From: Luzula sylvatica
Lineage: Eukaryota; Streptophyta; Magnoliopsida; Poales; Juncaceae
Direction of reading: 5' to 3'
Length of the DNA: 64,000 nt
Assembly: GCA_946800325.1 (NCBI GenBank)
Contig: OX326956.1
Span: 48,903,052 to 48,967,051 of the forward strand
The translations under genes were made by a program, and so were the position numbers. Shown here piece after piece: positions 10,420 to 23,400 of this stretch (position 1 is its first letter; every line of letters begins with the position of its first letter). The notes under the pieces are model-generated. The model saw nothing but the letters and a program-made list of their open reading frames with translations. It was not told the origin of the DNA and made no database searches.

Positions 10420-11340
10420 AAATCTCGGCTGCTGTCTCGTCTCTCGGGTTTGGTGTGGTGAAATCCGACGAACTCTCCTGCTCTCTCTTGGTTGAAGGTA
10501 TGCTCCTCTCTCTCGGTTTAGTTAGCATTTAGATTTAAATTTAGGTTTGATTAGGTTTAAAAAAATTTGAATTTGGATTTTACATATGGATTTAAAATCT
10601 GGATTTTTAGGCTTAAATAACTATTTTTTTTAGGAATTTTGAATCTGTGTTGAATTTGTTTTAGGTATATTAAATATGGATTTGTAGGGTTTGTAGGCTT
10701 AAATCTGTTTTAAATAAAGGTTTAATTGGGTTTAAAAAATTATGAATCTGGATTTTACATATGGATTTTAAATCTGGATTTTTAGGCTTAAATAACTATT
10801 TTTTTTTAGGAATTTTGAATTTGTTCTAAATTTGTTTTTTTTAACTTGTTTTTTTAATTTTTGTTTAAATTTGTTTTTTTAGGTGAAAGTTATAAATCTC
10901 GGCTGCTCTCTCGACACTCGGGTCTGGTGTAGTGGAAAGTCGCTTGTTATCTATTTGTTTGAAGGTATGTTTATCTTTCTCGGTTTGGTTAGGTTAGATT
11001 TAAATTTAGGTTTAATTAGGTGTAAAATTTTTTTAATCTGGATTCATAAGCATTTTAAATCTGGTTTTGTAGGATTAAATAATTATTTTATTTAGGATTT
11101 TTGAATCTGTTCTGATTTTGTTTTAGGTATTTTAATTATGAATTTTTAGAGTTTGTAGGCTTATTAAATATGGAATTTTAATTTGTTTTAAGTATATTTT
11201 ATATCTGTTTTTTTTTTTTAAATCTGATTTTATTAAATTATGTTTTAAATCAATTTTTACATCTATTATTTTTAAATTTGTTAGTTATGTTTTTTGAAAT
11301 TTGTTAAATTAATTAGCTGTTATTATTTTAGGAAATTTGG
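10420..11340 (+). repeat. About 470-bp tandem duplication in the CACTA leader
   Basis: AATCTCGGCTGCT recurs at about 10422 and 10894, and TTGAAGGTATG at about 10493 and 10963, both near 470 bp apart. Each copy has a short exon-like CTCGGCTGCTCTCTCG segment followed by GAAGGTATG, a possible splice donor, then T-rich sequence resembling intron. The region to 12300 holds no protein-coding exon that I recognise and probably contains spliced 5' UTR. Confidence 0.6.
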
Positions 11341-12309
11341 ATTTTGGACTTTTTGGCGAATTAAATAATCAACTCCGGACCAAGGTTAATAATAGTTCAA
11401 TTTTTATAATGTATTGTATGATATTGTATTTGTGAAAAATGCGTAGTTTATATCTAAGTTTGGATTTAGGATTTTAGAGTTATTTGGATGTAGTAGAAAA
11501 ATATTAGGTTTAGATTAGGTTTTAATTGTTGTTTGGATGTAGTACTTTATTTGTTGCGAGTATAATTTATGGTTATATATTGTTGAGTTATGAAATTTTT
11601 AATATATTTTTGATTACCAAAAAATATAAAAATAATAAAAATAATAGGTATTAAATTATATTAAATATATCTCTAATATGTTTATGAATTTTCTAACATA
11701 TGGTTAAAAATATTTCTAATATGGTTATTTCAAAATTTAATTAATTTTATGTAACAAAAAAATATACTTAATTTAAAATTATGAATTAAAAAATAATATA
11801 ATTAGATCTTATATCTTAGTAAATTAACAAATTTTGTCACGTATGATATTAAAACAAAAATATGTATTATTGGATGCTATAGAAACAGAATTAAGACAGT
11901 TTTTTGAAATATATTATGTTATTATTTTGTATTACAAATTTGTATTACATCCAAACAAATCTTTAGTTAATAGTATTTCATACAATTAATCTTCGGAGAC
12001 CTCATTATTTCAACTTCTCAATAGTATTTTATATTGTATTCTAAAGAAATTCTCGGTAGTGTTGTTCCAATTTTGTTCTCCAATTATTTCACTTAATACC
12101 AATCTTTCCGTTACGGTTGAGTTTTGGAATGAAATGGTTTTATGTCGGATTAACTAATTTCTAACGAATTCTTCGAGACATTGTTATTTCGACATTTCTA
12201 TAGTATTTCAAACGTTCTAAAGAAATCTTTGGCAGTGTTGTTATTCTAAATTCTTTTCCCCAATTCATTTTCTTAATACCAATTATTTTCATTGTTAGAA
12301 TATCTCTCA

Positions 12310-15300
12310 ATGGAGACTGATCGTTCCTGGATGTATAATCATTATCTCACGATTGAGTTTTGGAATGGAATGGTTGATTTTTTTAATTTCGCATTCGCAC
12401 ATCCCGAGAAATTGCCAATAAATAGCCAAGGAAAAAAATGTACTTGGTGTCCATGTAAGAATTGCCAAAATTCTTTTCTTCGTGTCCATGATGAGATAGC
12501 AACCCATTTAAGTAGTGTCGGTTTTATGCCGGACTATCTAATTTGGTCAAAACACGGAGAGGGAGATTCAAATTTCGAAATTGGTGGGTCGTCGTCGTTC
12601 AGTCCCAATCGGATGGAACAAATGGTTCGTGATGTTGCCGGACCTTCGTTTGATTGGCAAGAAGAAGTAGAGGAGGATGAGGAACCAAATTCTGAAGCTG
12701 CTCGTTTCTTTGAGATGCTTCGAGCATCTGATGAGAGTTTATGGGAAGGACCAGGATTTTCAGAACATTCTTTAATGTCTGTTGTAACCATGTTGTAGAA
12801 TGTCAAATCCGATTGTGAAGTTACGAAAATAGCTTTCGATAGGTTCTTGTATGTAATCAAAAACTTCATTATCCCTCGAAAAAATAAAAATAATTTTCCT
12901 GGAAATTTCAATGAATCTAAGAAATTCATCAAAGGTTTAGGTATGCAGTATGAGAAAATTGATGTATGTCCGGATAACTGCATGCTTTTTTATGGGAATG
13001 ATAGTCTCAAAAATAAATGTGATAATTGTAATAAATCTCATTTCTTACCTATGGAAGAAGGTAAGAAAGGAAAACCTATTCCTTGTAAAATGTTACGATA
13101 TCTTCCAATAACTCCTCGGTTACAGAGATTATTCATGGCCAAACAAACTTCTCAACACATGACCTGGCATCAAGGCCCTCGAGAAAATCCCAATGTTATG
13201 ATTCATCCATCGGATGGACAAATGTGGAAATATTTTGATTCCACTTATCCCCAGTTTGCAATCGAACCTCGAAACGTTCGTCTAGGGTTGTCCACTGACG
13301 GTTTTTGTCCTTATACTCTCTCGAGCGGGAAACCTTATTCGTGTTGGCCTGTTTTCATTGTGCCGTATAATCTACCGCCCGGAATGAGTCTTAGAGATCA
13401 AAATATTTTCTTATCTCTCGTCATTCCTGGACCCGATCATTCGGGCGATAAAATTGATGTTTTATTGAAGCCCCTAGTTGATGAGTTAAAAATGATGTGG
13501 GAAAATGGTGTTGTTACGTACGATGCATATCGTCGTAATAATTTTACAATGAAAGCGTCTCTTTTATGGACGATTAATGATTTTCCAGCATACGGTATGG
13601 TGTCAGGCTGGTCAACGCACGGTAGATTATCGTGCCCAATTTGTATGGAGAATACCAAATCATTCTCTTTGACAAATGGTAGAAAACAAACCTGGTTTGA
13701 TTGCCATCGTCAATTTTTACCGCATAACCATCCGTTTCGTAGCCAGAGAAACTCATTTCTTAAAAGTAGAACGGATCGAAATCCACCCCCCCCCCCCCCC
13801 CTCGTCGATCAGGTGATCAGATTCGAAATATCGTGGACCGGTTGAACAAATTATCAAGAGTTAGAGTTCGTAGAAATGGTGTTGATAAGTTACAAATTCC
13901 TGGATTTGGAGTTACCCATAATTGGACGAAGAGAAGTGTTTTTTGGGACTTGCCTTATTGGTCGACCAACAAAATTCGTCATAATTTAGATGTAATGCAC
14001 ATAGAGGCGAATGTATTTGGCAATGTTTTTAACACGGTTTTTGACGTGGAAAGTAAGACCAAAGATAATGCTAAATCCCGACTCGATCTTTCTTTGTTGT
14101 GTAGGCGACCGGAATTGGAACTTGTAACATTGGCAAATGGTCGTTTGGGTAAACCGAAATCATTGTATTCCGTTGATAAAAATAAGAAAACATTGATTTA
14201 CGAATGGTGAAAGAATTGCGGTTTCCTGATGGTTATGCGGCTAACTGGACACGATCCGTGAATATGCATACCATGAAAGTTTCCGGTTTGAAAAGTCATG
14301 ATTGTCATATTTTTATGCAACGACTTCTTCCGGTTGCGTTAAGGGATATATTACCTGATAGTATTTGGGAACCGTTGGTCGAGCTTAGTAATTTTTTTCG
14401 TGATATTTGTGCCACTGAGTTAGACCCATCGCACTTGCAAGTAATGGAGAAGAGTATAGTAGTTACTCTATGTAAGTTGGAAAAAAAATTTCCACCTAGT
14501 TTTTTCGACTCTATGGAACATCTTGTTATTCATTTGGTGTACGAGGCTAGAATGGGTGGGCCTGTTTCGTACCGTTGGATGTATCCATTTGAGAGATGTT
14601 TGCGCAAGTTGAAAAGAAAAGTTAGAAACAAAGCGCGGGTCGAAGGTTCTATTGTCGAAACTTATCTCATAGAAGAGGTTTCCAATTTTTGTGCGCTGTA
14701 TTTCGATCAGAAAATGCCAACGCGTGCAAGACGAGTAGATCGGCATTTTGATGTTGCCGAGGGATCGAATAACGATGAATACACGATATTCGATTATCCG
14801 GGCCGTTCCTGGAATTCTGGATTTGCGGATTTGGACGAGAAGGATAAAACTGCGGCGCACATGTATGTCATCTTGAATTGTCCAGAATTAAAAGATCTTG
14901 TCGAGTAAGGCTTGATTCACAATTTCATTCAATTCATTTTCTTTTCATTATTTTGTCGAGTAATTATTTTCTAATATGTAGAGAGTTTGATGAGAGTCTT
15001 GTTCGTCGAAATGTACGGAAAGAAATCGGTTTAGAAAACGAGAACAAGAAATGCCCCATTGGTTGAAAACCAAGGTTTTTGCCGATGATGTCGAGTTTCC
15101 TGAAATAGTGCGTAATATCGTTGCTGGACCAAACAGACGCGTAACTACGTACAAAGGATATGATTGTAACGGGTATCGATTTCATACACGATCTCACGGT
15201 CAATTCTTACGTACGACAAATAGTGGAGTGTCTGTCAATGCAGATTGTCCGGGTACCGATGTAACCGCTTTTTATGGTGAAATCAATGAAATTATTGAGC

Positions 15301-15764
15301 TGACATTTCCTTTTGTCATGCACAATTCAGTTGTATTATTTCACTGTCATTCGTTCGATCCCGTGAAGGGGGTAAGGGTTGATAAAAAACATGGTTTCGT
15401 GGAAGTAAATCATAGTTCAACCATCAAGTATTACGAGCCGTTCATATTCGCGCACCAAGCCAAACAAGTGTATTACATGAATTATCCGTCCAAGACACAT
15501 GACCGTCGAGATTGGTCGGTTGTTACGACCACGAAGCCTCGATTGGTCGTACCTGAATTAGAAATTCCATCAACCGAGTACTTTCAAGAAGTACAACAAG
15601 TGAGAATCGAGCCAGATCATTCGATTGTAGATGTGAATGGACCGTTACATGTACCGGGCGTTGTTGATCTTGTACACGTCAATGAAATTAATCTCGTCGA
15701 AGAAGAAGAAGAAGAAGACGACGATGATATTGCACTCCACGAGGACGATTTATGGTTGGATTAG
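12310..15764 (+). pseudogene. TNP2/TNPD-type CACTA transposase, broken
   Basis: Domains in order: transposase-associated N-terminal domain with the Cys-rich KCTWCPCKNCQ motif (12310-12520); Transposase_21/tnp2 core (about 12930-14150) including GLSTDGFCPY and NDFPAYGMVSGWSTHG; DUF4218 (about 14260-14720); a 77-bp GT-AG intron at 14905-14981; DUF4216 (about 15115-15560); and a Glu/Asp-rich tail. The start is ATG 12310, just after a probable splice acceptor. Lesions: an in-frame TAG at 12796-12798; a frame change in a run of 16 C at 13786-13801; loss of about one base near 14207; and a further frame change near 15050 in a short C run. Four lesions make it very unlikely to give the cut-and-paste transposase. 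The homopolymer shifts could in part be sequence errors. Confidence 0.9.
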
Positions 15765-15989
15765 GATTATTTTGATTAGTGTTATGTTTGTGTTCAAGTT
15801 TAGTTTTTTTCGATTAGTGTTATGTTTGTTGTGAAGTTTAGTTTTTTAGATAAGTGTTGTTTTGTATGATGTCGTGATCGAGTTTATCTGTGGATTTTGG
15901 AATTTGATCTTGTTGATTTTGGAAAACTTAGTATGGTTATTATTATGTTATATTCATTATTTTGTTAATTTTAATAAATTTGATAGGTC

Positions 15990-18900
15990 ATGGTTTTCAC
16001 TCGAGGACGTGTTCATCATGCACTTCGGTCCGAGGAGGATGAGGTCGACGAGAATGAGGTCGAGGAAACTGCGGATGAGGTTGTACCGCCGGAGGTCTTG
16101 GAAGCTGAGGATGAGCTCGAGGGTGGTGAGGATGGGGCCGAGGGTGGTGTGGATGGGGCCGAGGGTGATGTGGATGGTGAGGGGGGTGATGTGGATGGTG
16201 TGGTGGGTGATGTACCGCCTCGTAAGAAAGGTCGTGGCCCTAATGCCATGACTCGGATTACCGGCACCACCTTACCTATTATACAGTCCGGTACGACATT
16301 CATGATTGACCTGCCAGGTATTTATTTGTATATTTGTATTTAATAAAATTTAATAAATTCAATGAATTTAATTTATTTAATGCATGTTTTAGGTAACTTT
16401 GGGGCGGATTTGCCTCGTGATCTGAATCGTATGATGAAGGGATACAACGAAGTTGGTTATACGAATTGGGGCACGGATTGGAATGAGAAATTGAAAAAGG
16501 CGGTTTATGCAGATTTCTTGGTATTTTTGTGGATTTCATGCTATTGAATATATATTTATAATTATTTCATGCGGAATTCTTAATATTTTTTTTGTGACAG
16601 AAACGTTATCACTTTGCCGAGGGTCAGAACATAGCAGATTGTGAAAAACGCTTGAAATCATGGTGTGGCAAGCTTTGGAGGGATATTACGAGGGAGGCCC
16701 GTAAGGCGGCAACACTAAAATTCGGGGATAACATGCGAACTTGGATCGAGCCTCCGTCAAATGCTGTCCTAACTACTCCACCAGATTTCTCTACTGCTGC
16801 TTGGACGAACATGGTGCGGAAATGGATGAATAATCCAGATTGGATGGAGGCATCTGCTCGAAACAAGGCTAACCGCAATGCCGGAGACGTGCGCGGTCAT
16901 AGCACTTCTGGATCGATTTCACTCGCAACCCACAAAAAAAAAACGGTACATTACTATTTAGTATTAATTAATTATTTATTAATATTATATAATTATTTAT
17001 TAATAATATTATAATTATTAAAATAAATTTATTATTATTTAATTATTATATAATTATTAAAATAAATTTATTTATTTATATAATTTTAATAATATTATTA
17101 TTATTAAAATAAATTTTAATAAATTATTAAAATAAAATTATTATTTTAATAAATTATTAAAATAAAATAATTATTTTAATAAATTTTAATAATATTATAA
17201 TTATTTTAATAATTATTAAAATAAATTTTAATAATATTATAATTATTAAAATAAATTTATTATTATATAATTATTTATTAATAATATTATAATTATTAAA
17301 ATAAATTTATTATTATTTAATTATTGTATAATTATTAAAATAAATTTATTTATTTATATAATTTTAATAATATTATAATTATTAAAATAAATTTTAATAA
17401 ATTATTAAAATAAAATAATTATTTTAATAAATTTTAATAATATTATAATTATTTTAATAATTATTAAAATAAATTTTAATAATATTATAATTATTAAAAC
17501 AAATTTATTATTATATAATTATTTATTAATAATATTATAATTATTAAAATATTATTAATATAATTTAATTATTTATTTATATTATAATTATTGAAATATT
17601 ATTAATATAAATTTATATTATTTTTAAATATTACAATTATTAAAATATTATTTAATTATTTATTAATATTAATATTATTTAATTATTTATTAATATTATA
17701 ATTATTAAAATATTATTAATATAATATAATTATTTATTTATATTATAATTATTGAAATATTATTAATATAAATTTATATTATTTTTTAATATTATAATTA
17801 TTAAAATATTATTTAATTATTTATTATTTAATTATTAAAATATTAATATTACTTAATTTTAAAATAAATTTATTATTATTTAATTATTTATTTATATTAT
17901 TAATTATTAATTAATATACGATATTACAAAATGTTGTTCTAAATTTTGAAGGAGGAGCGCAATCCAGACGTTCCCGTCCGATTCTTGGATTTGTTGAAGG
18001 TGTCGAAGGTTCGTAAGGGTGGCACTGCTTATATCGATCAGAAGTCCGTCGCAGTAAAGGTATATTTAAATTTTCAATTTGCAATCATATTTGCTATAAT
18101 CGAACGTGTTGTATTTATGTCACGAAGGAGAATTACGAAGCCGCGATGAAGGAGAAGTACGGTGAAGATTGGGCGTCTCACGGTGATGATCCTGCTACGT
18201 ATGTTCAGGTGTCAGGAGGGAGATCGCACGGACGTTTCTATACGATAGATTATGTGATTGATCCGGCTTTGGCGTCTACTCCTGTCTCATCGACATGGTC
18301 TTCTCCCTCGTGTCAGAACGCGACTTCAGCATGTCGCGATTCGGAAGAAAATGATAGATTCGAGATGTTTAGGCGGCAAATGGAGGAGGAAAGTCGCAGG
18401 CGAGAAGAGGAAATGAATAAAAGGATGGAGAAGGAGCTCAAACGCAATACAGAAGAGACTAAACGTGCGATGATGGAGACCATGTATTCCACGTTTTCGC
18501 AGTTCACACAGCAGCAGAACATGTTTTGTCCGCGTCCTTTTCTCCAGCAGGTAAGTAGGTATTTCAATTAATAATGTTTTTTAAATTTCGGAAGAAAATG
18601 ATATATATTTATTTTATTCACAAGGGACAGGGTTCGGGATCCGGATCTACGGGATCGGGAGGATTAGGAGGTTTGGACGGATCTCAGCAGAATATGTTCT
18701 TTCCTCGTCAATTTTGGCCACAGGTAAAAAATTATATGTACAATAAGAAAAAATATAATTTATTTTGGATCGGGGTTCAGCATGGGATCAGGAGGTCAAG
18801 GAGGTTACGATGGTTTTCAGAATCCCGGCGTGTTCTCGTCTCCTCCCCTCCAGAATTCAGGTTCGGATTTTCAGAATGTACTGCGGTCTCCTTTCCCACA

Positions 18901-19116
18901 GATGTTCATGGTGAATATGTCGCAGCAGAATCAGGACACATCGACCCGACCATCGAATGTATGTATATGTTAAATAAAAAATATATAATTATTATAGTAG
19001 TATAGTTTCATATAACAATTCATTAAATTCAGGAGACATCGATCCGACCGTCGAATTTTGGTCCGGCAAATGATTTTCTTGGAGGTTTCGATGGTGATAA
19101 TTTGAATGAGAATTAG
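15990..19116 (+). CDS. TNPA-like protein of the CACTA element (Transposase_24 family)
   Basis: Second gene of the element, in eight inferred exons: 15990-16317, 16393-16520, 16601-16945, 17952-18059, 18128-18550, 18625-18723, about 18768-18958, and 19033-19116. Exon 1 encodes an acidic Gly/Glu/Asp-rich N terminus. Exons 2-5 match the plant En/Spm Transposase_24 family (YNEVGYTNWGTDWNEKLKKA, then KWMNNPDWMEASARNK). Exon 5 holds a charged coiled coil (RQMEEESRRREEEMNKRMEK). The family is thought to bind subterminal repeats and assist TNPD; that role is inferred. The intron between exons 3 and 4 is about 1 kb of pure A/T. The acceptor of exon 7 is not clear (no AG just before the frame that fits), so the C terminus may be damaged. 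Confidence 0.75.
16946..17945. repeat. About 1-kb A/T-only array within a TNPA intron
   Basis: Almost no G or C for about 1 kb, built from shuffled words such as TTATTAAAATAAATTT, TAATATTATAATTATT and ATTTAATTATTTATTA. Longer blocks recur (for example 17020-17100 versus 17290-17370), so it grew by local duplication. It sits between a GT donor at 16946 and an AG acceptor at 17951. Confidence 0.9.
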
Positions 19117-19317
19117 AGAGAGTTTATTTGACTGTTGTATTTGGATTGTTGTATTTGTGGATTGTCGTATCGGATTGTTGTATTTGTGGATTGTGGTTGG
19201 ATTGTCGTATTCGGATTGTTGTATTTGAATTGTCGTGGTTTTATTTTCTGGATTGTTGTATTTGTGGTTTGTCGTTGCTTATTTTGGATTGTTTGTATTT
19301 GTTTAATTGTCGTGGGT

Positions 19318-20235
19318 TTATTATAATTATTAAAATATTATTAATATAAATTTAATATTATTTAATTATTTATTAATATAAATTTAATATAATTTAATTA
19401 TTTATTAAAATAAATTTAATATTATTTAATTAATTTATTTTATTATTAATATATATTTAATATAATTTAATTATTTATTTATATTATTAATATAAATTTA
19501 ATATTATTTAATTATTTATTAATATTTATAAATATTAAAATATTAATAATACAAATTTAATATTATTTAATTATTTATTAATATTATTTAATTATTAATA
19601 TTAATAATACAAATTTAATATTATTTAATTATTTATAATCAATTTAATATTATTTAATTATTTATTTATATATTATTAATATAAATTTAATTATTTATTT
19701 ATATATTATTAATATAAATTTAATTATTTATTTATATATTATTAATATAAATTTATTATTATTTAATTATTTATTAAAATAAATTTATTATTATTTAATT
19801 ATTTATTTATATTATTAATATAAATTTAATATTATTTATTTATTTATTTATATTATTAATATAAATTTAATATTATTTGTTTATTTATTTATATTATTAA
19901 TATAAATTTAATATTATTTAATTATTTATTTATATTATTAATATAAATTTAATATTATTTAATTATTTATTTATATTATTAATATAAATTTAATAATATT
20001 TAATTATTTATTAATATTATTAATATAAATTTAATATTATTTAATTATTTATTAATATTTATAAATATTAAAATATAAATAATACAAATTTAATATTATT
20101 TAATTATTTATTAATATTATAATTATTAATATATTAATAATACAAATTTAATATTATATAATTATTTATTTATATATTATTAAAATAAATTTATTATTAT
20201 TTAATTATTATTATTTAATTATGTAATACAAATTA
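19318..20235. repeat. Second A/T-only array of the CACTA element
   Basis: About 0.9 kb of AATATAAATTTAATATTATTTAATTATTTATT-like units (quoted in parts: AATATAAATTTAATATT, TATTTAATTATTTATT) with a period of roughly 40 bp in places. It lies downstream of the TNPA stop codon, between a TGGATTGTTGTATTTG-repeat stretch (about 19130-19310) and the right subterminal repeats. No coding potential. Confidence 0.9.
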
Positions 20236-20257
20236 AATAAATAAATTAATTCGCGGA

Positions 20258-20492
20258 GAAGACATCTGTGACGGCCCGCCGGAGAAGACTTCTGCGACGG
20301 CCCGCCGGAGAAGACTTCTGCGACGGCCCGCCGGAGAAGACGTCTGCGACGGCCCGCCGGAGAAGAACAACCGTCGGAAATAGTGACATTAGCGACGCCC
20401 CTTTCAGCGACGGGATATCGGCGACGGGTTGCCGTCGGTAAAACTTTCAGCGACGGTTTTTACCGTCGCTGATGTGCAGATCTGTTGTAGTG
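20258..20492. repeat. CACTA right subterminal repeats and TIR
   Basis: Four tandem copies of a 26-bp unit start at 20258, 20284, 20310 and 20336, each containing TGCGACGGCCCGCCGGA. More GCGACGG/CCGTCG words follow, then the terminal TGTTGTAGTG. It mirrors the GACGG-rich left end. Confidence 0.88.
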
Positions 20493-23400
20493 AAATTGTC
20501 ACCAAATTTTGCAAACACCAAGAAAGTTTGTTTTTCGATTCATAACAATCTTTTAATGATCCGAGGAGTCCAAATAACGTCTTTTTGAGATGGCTTGGAT
20601 CGAATCTTATACTATGTAACATTTCACCAACTTGTACAAACACGAAGCAAGTTTTCTTTTCGATTCACAGCAATCATTTTACGCTTTGAGGAGTTCAAAT
20701 AATGTGTTTTTAGATCATTTGTATCGTATCTTTTACTACATAACTTTTCAACAAATTTTACGACCACTAAGAAAGTTTGTTTTTCGATTCATAACAATCT
20801 TTTAAAGACCTGAGGAGTCAAAATAACGTGTTTTTTAGATGGTTATGATCGAATCTTATACTACGTAACTTTTCACCAAATTGCACAAACACTAAGAATG
20901 TTTTCTTTTCGATTCATAGCAATCTTTTTACGCTTTGAAGAGTTCAAATAACAGGTTTTAGATCATTTGTATCGTATCTTTTACTACATAACTTTTCACC
21001 AAATTTTATAAACACCAAGAAGTTTTGTTTTTCGATTCATAACAATCTTTTAATGATCCGAGGAGTCCAAATATCGTGTTTTTGAGATGGTTTGGATCGA
21101 ATCTTATACTACGTAACTTTTTACCAAATTGCACAAACACTAAGAAAGTTTTCTTTTCAATTCATAGCAATCTTTCTACGCTTTGAGGAGTTCAAATAAC
21201 TTTTTTTTAGATCATTTGTATCGTATCTTTTACTACATAACTTTTCACCAAATTTTACAACCACTAAGAAATTTTGTTTTTCGATTCATAACAATGTTTT
21301 AAAGGTATGAGGAGTCGAAAGAACGTGTTTTTGAGATAGTTTGGATCGAATCTTATACTACCTAACTTTTCACCAAATTGTACAAACACTAAGAAAGTTC
21401 TCTTTTCGATTCATAGCAATCTTTTTATGCTTTGGGGAGTTCAAATAACGTGTTTTTAAATCATTTGTATCGTACATTTTACTGCACAACTTTTCACCAA
21501 ATTTTACAACCACTAAGAACGTTTGTTTTTCGATTCATAACAATCTTTTAAAGATCTGAGGAGTCCAAATAACGTGTTTTTGAGATGGATTAGATCGAAT
21601 CTTATAGTACGTAACTTTTTACCAAATTGTACTAACACTAAGAAAGTTTTCTTTTCGATTCATATCAATAATTTTATGCTTAGAGGAGTTCAAATAACGT
21701 GTTTTTAGATCATTTATATCATTTTTACTGCAAATGTTTTTACCAAATTTTACAAACACCAAGAAAGTTTGTTTTTCGATTCATAACAATCTTTTAATGA
21801 TCCGAGGAGTCCAAATAATGTATTTTTGAGATGGTTTGGATCGAATCTTATACTACGTAACATTTCACCAAATTATACAAACACTAAAACAGTTTTCTTT
21901 TCGATTCCTAGCAATCTTTTTATGCTTTGAGGAGTTCAAAAAGCGTGTTTTCCGATCATTTGTATCATATCTTTTACAACATAACTTTTCACCAAATTTT
22001 ACACACACTAAAAAAGTTTGTTTTTCGATTCATAACAATCTTTTAATGATCCGAGGAGTCCAAATAATGTATTTTTGAGATGGTTTGGATCGAATCTTAT
22101 ACTACGTAACATTTCACCAAATTATACAAACACTACGACAGTTTTCTTTTCGATTCCTAGCAATCTTTTTATGCTTTGAGGAGTTCAAAAAGCGTGTTTT
22201 CCGATCATTTGTATCGTATCTTTTACTACATAACTTTTCACCAAATTTTACACACACTAAAAAAGTTTGTTTTTCGATTCAGAACAATGTTTTAAAAGTC
22301 TGAAGAGTCCAAATAACGTGTTTTTAAGATCGTTTGGATCGAATCTTACACTACCTAACTTTTCACCAAATTGTACAAACACTAAGAAAGTTTTCTTTTC
22401 GATTCATAGCAATCTTTATATGCTTTGGGGAGTTCAAATAACATGTTTTTAAATCATTTGCATCGTACCTTTTACTGCATAACTTTTCACCAAATTTTAC
22501 AACCACTGAGAACGTTTGTTTTTCGATTCATAACAATCTTTTAAAGATCTGAGGAGTCCAAATAACGTGTTTTTGAGACGGATTGGATCGAATCTTATAG
22601 TACGTGACTTTTTACAAAATTGTACTAACACTAAGATAGTTTTCTATTCGATTCATAGCAATCATTTTACGCTTTGAGGAGTTCAAATAACGTGTTCATT
22701 GATCATTTGTATCGTATCTTTTACAACAAAACTTTTCACCAAATTTTACAAGCACTAAGAAAGTTTGTTTTTCGATTCATAACAATCTTTTAAAGATCTG
22801 AGGAATCAAAATAACATGTTTTTGAGATGGTTATGATTGAATCTTATACTAAGTAATATTTCACCAAATTGCACAAACACTAAGAAATTTTTCTTTTCGA
22901 TTCATAGCAATATTTTTACGCTTTGAGAAGTTCAAATAACAGGTTTTTAGATCATTTGTATCGTATCTTTTACTACATAACGTTTCACCAAATTTTACAA
23001 ACACTAAGAAAATTTGTTTTTTGATTCATAACAATGTTTTAAAAATACGAGGAGTCCAAATAACATGTTTTTGAGATTGTTTGGATCGAATCTTATACTA
23101 CGTAACTTTTAACCAAATTGTACAAACACTAAGCAAGTTTTCTTTTCGATTCATAGCAATCTTTTTATGCTTTGAGGAGTTCGAATAACGTGTTTTTAGA
23201 TCATTTGTATCGTCTCTTTTACTGCATAACTTTCACCAAATTATACAAACATTAAGATAGCATGTTTTTCTATTCGTAAGTATCTTTTAATGATCCGAGG
23301 AGTCAAAATAACTTGTTTTTGAGATGGTTTGGATCGAATATTATGCTACGTAACTATTCACCAAATTGTACAAACACTAAGAAAGATTGTTTTTCAATTC

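Larger units (their letters stand above)
9078..20492 (+). mobile_element. CACTA (En/Spm-type) DNA transposon, 11.4 kb, ends intact
   Basis: Starts CACTACAACATATGGGC at 9078 and ends with TGTTGTAGTG at 20483-20492, giving the classical CACTA terminal inverted repeat. AAA lies on both sides (9075-9077 and 20493-20495), the 3-bp duplication expected of this superfamily. Removing the element and one AAA re-joins a B-type satellite monomer in phase, which confirms both ends. It contains GC-rich subterminal repeats, a promoter and long leader, a TNP2/TNPD-type gene (broken), a TNPA-type gene and two A/T-only arrays. Confidence 0.97.

Noticed and set aside
15862..16251. Overlapping frame giving an Arg/Met-rich protein
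   Set aside because: It is an alternate reading of the acidic first exon of the TNPA-like gene.
19128..19349. Cys/Val-rich open frames downstream of TNPA
   Set aside because: They translate a TGGATTGTTGTATTTG-type repeat in two frames; untranslated region is more likely.
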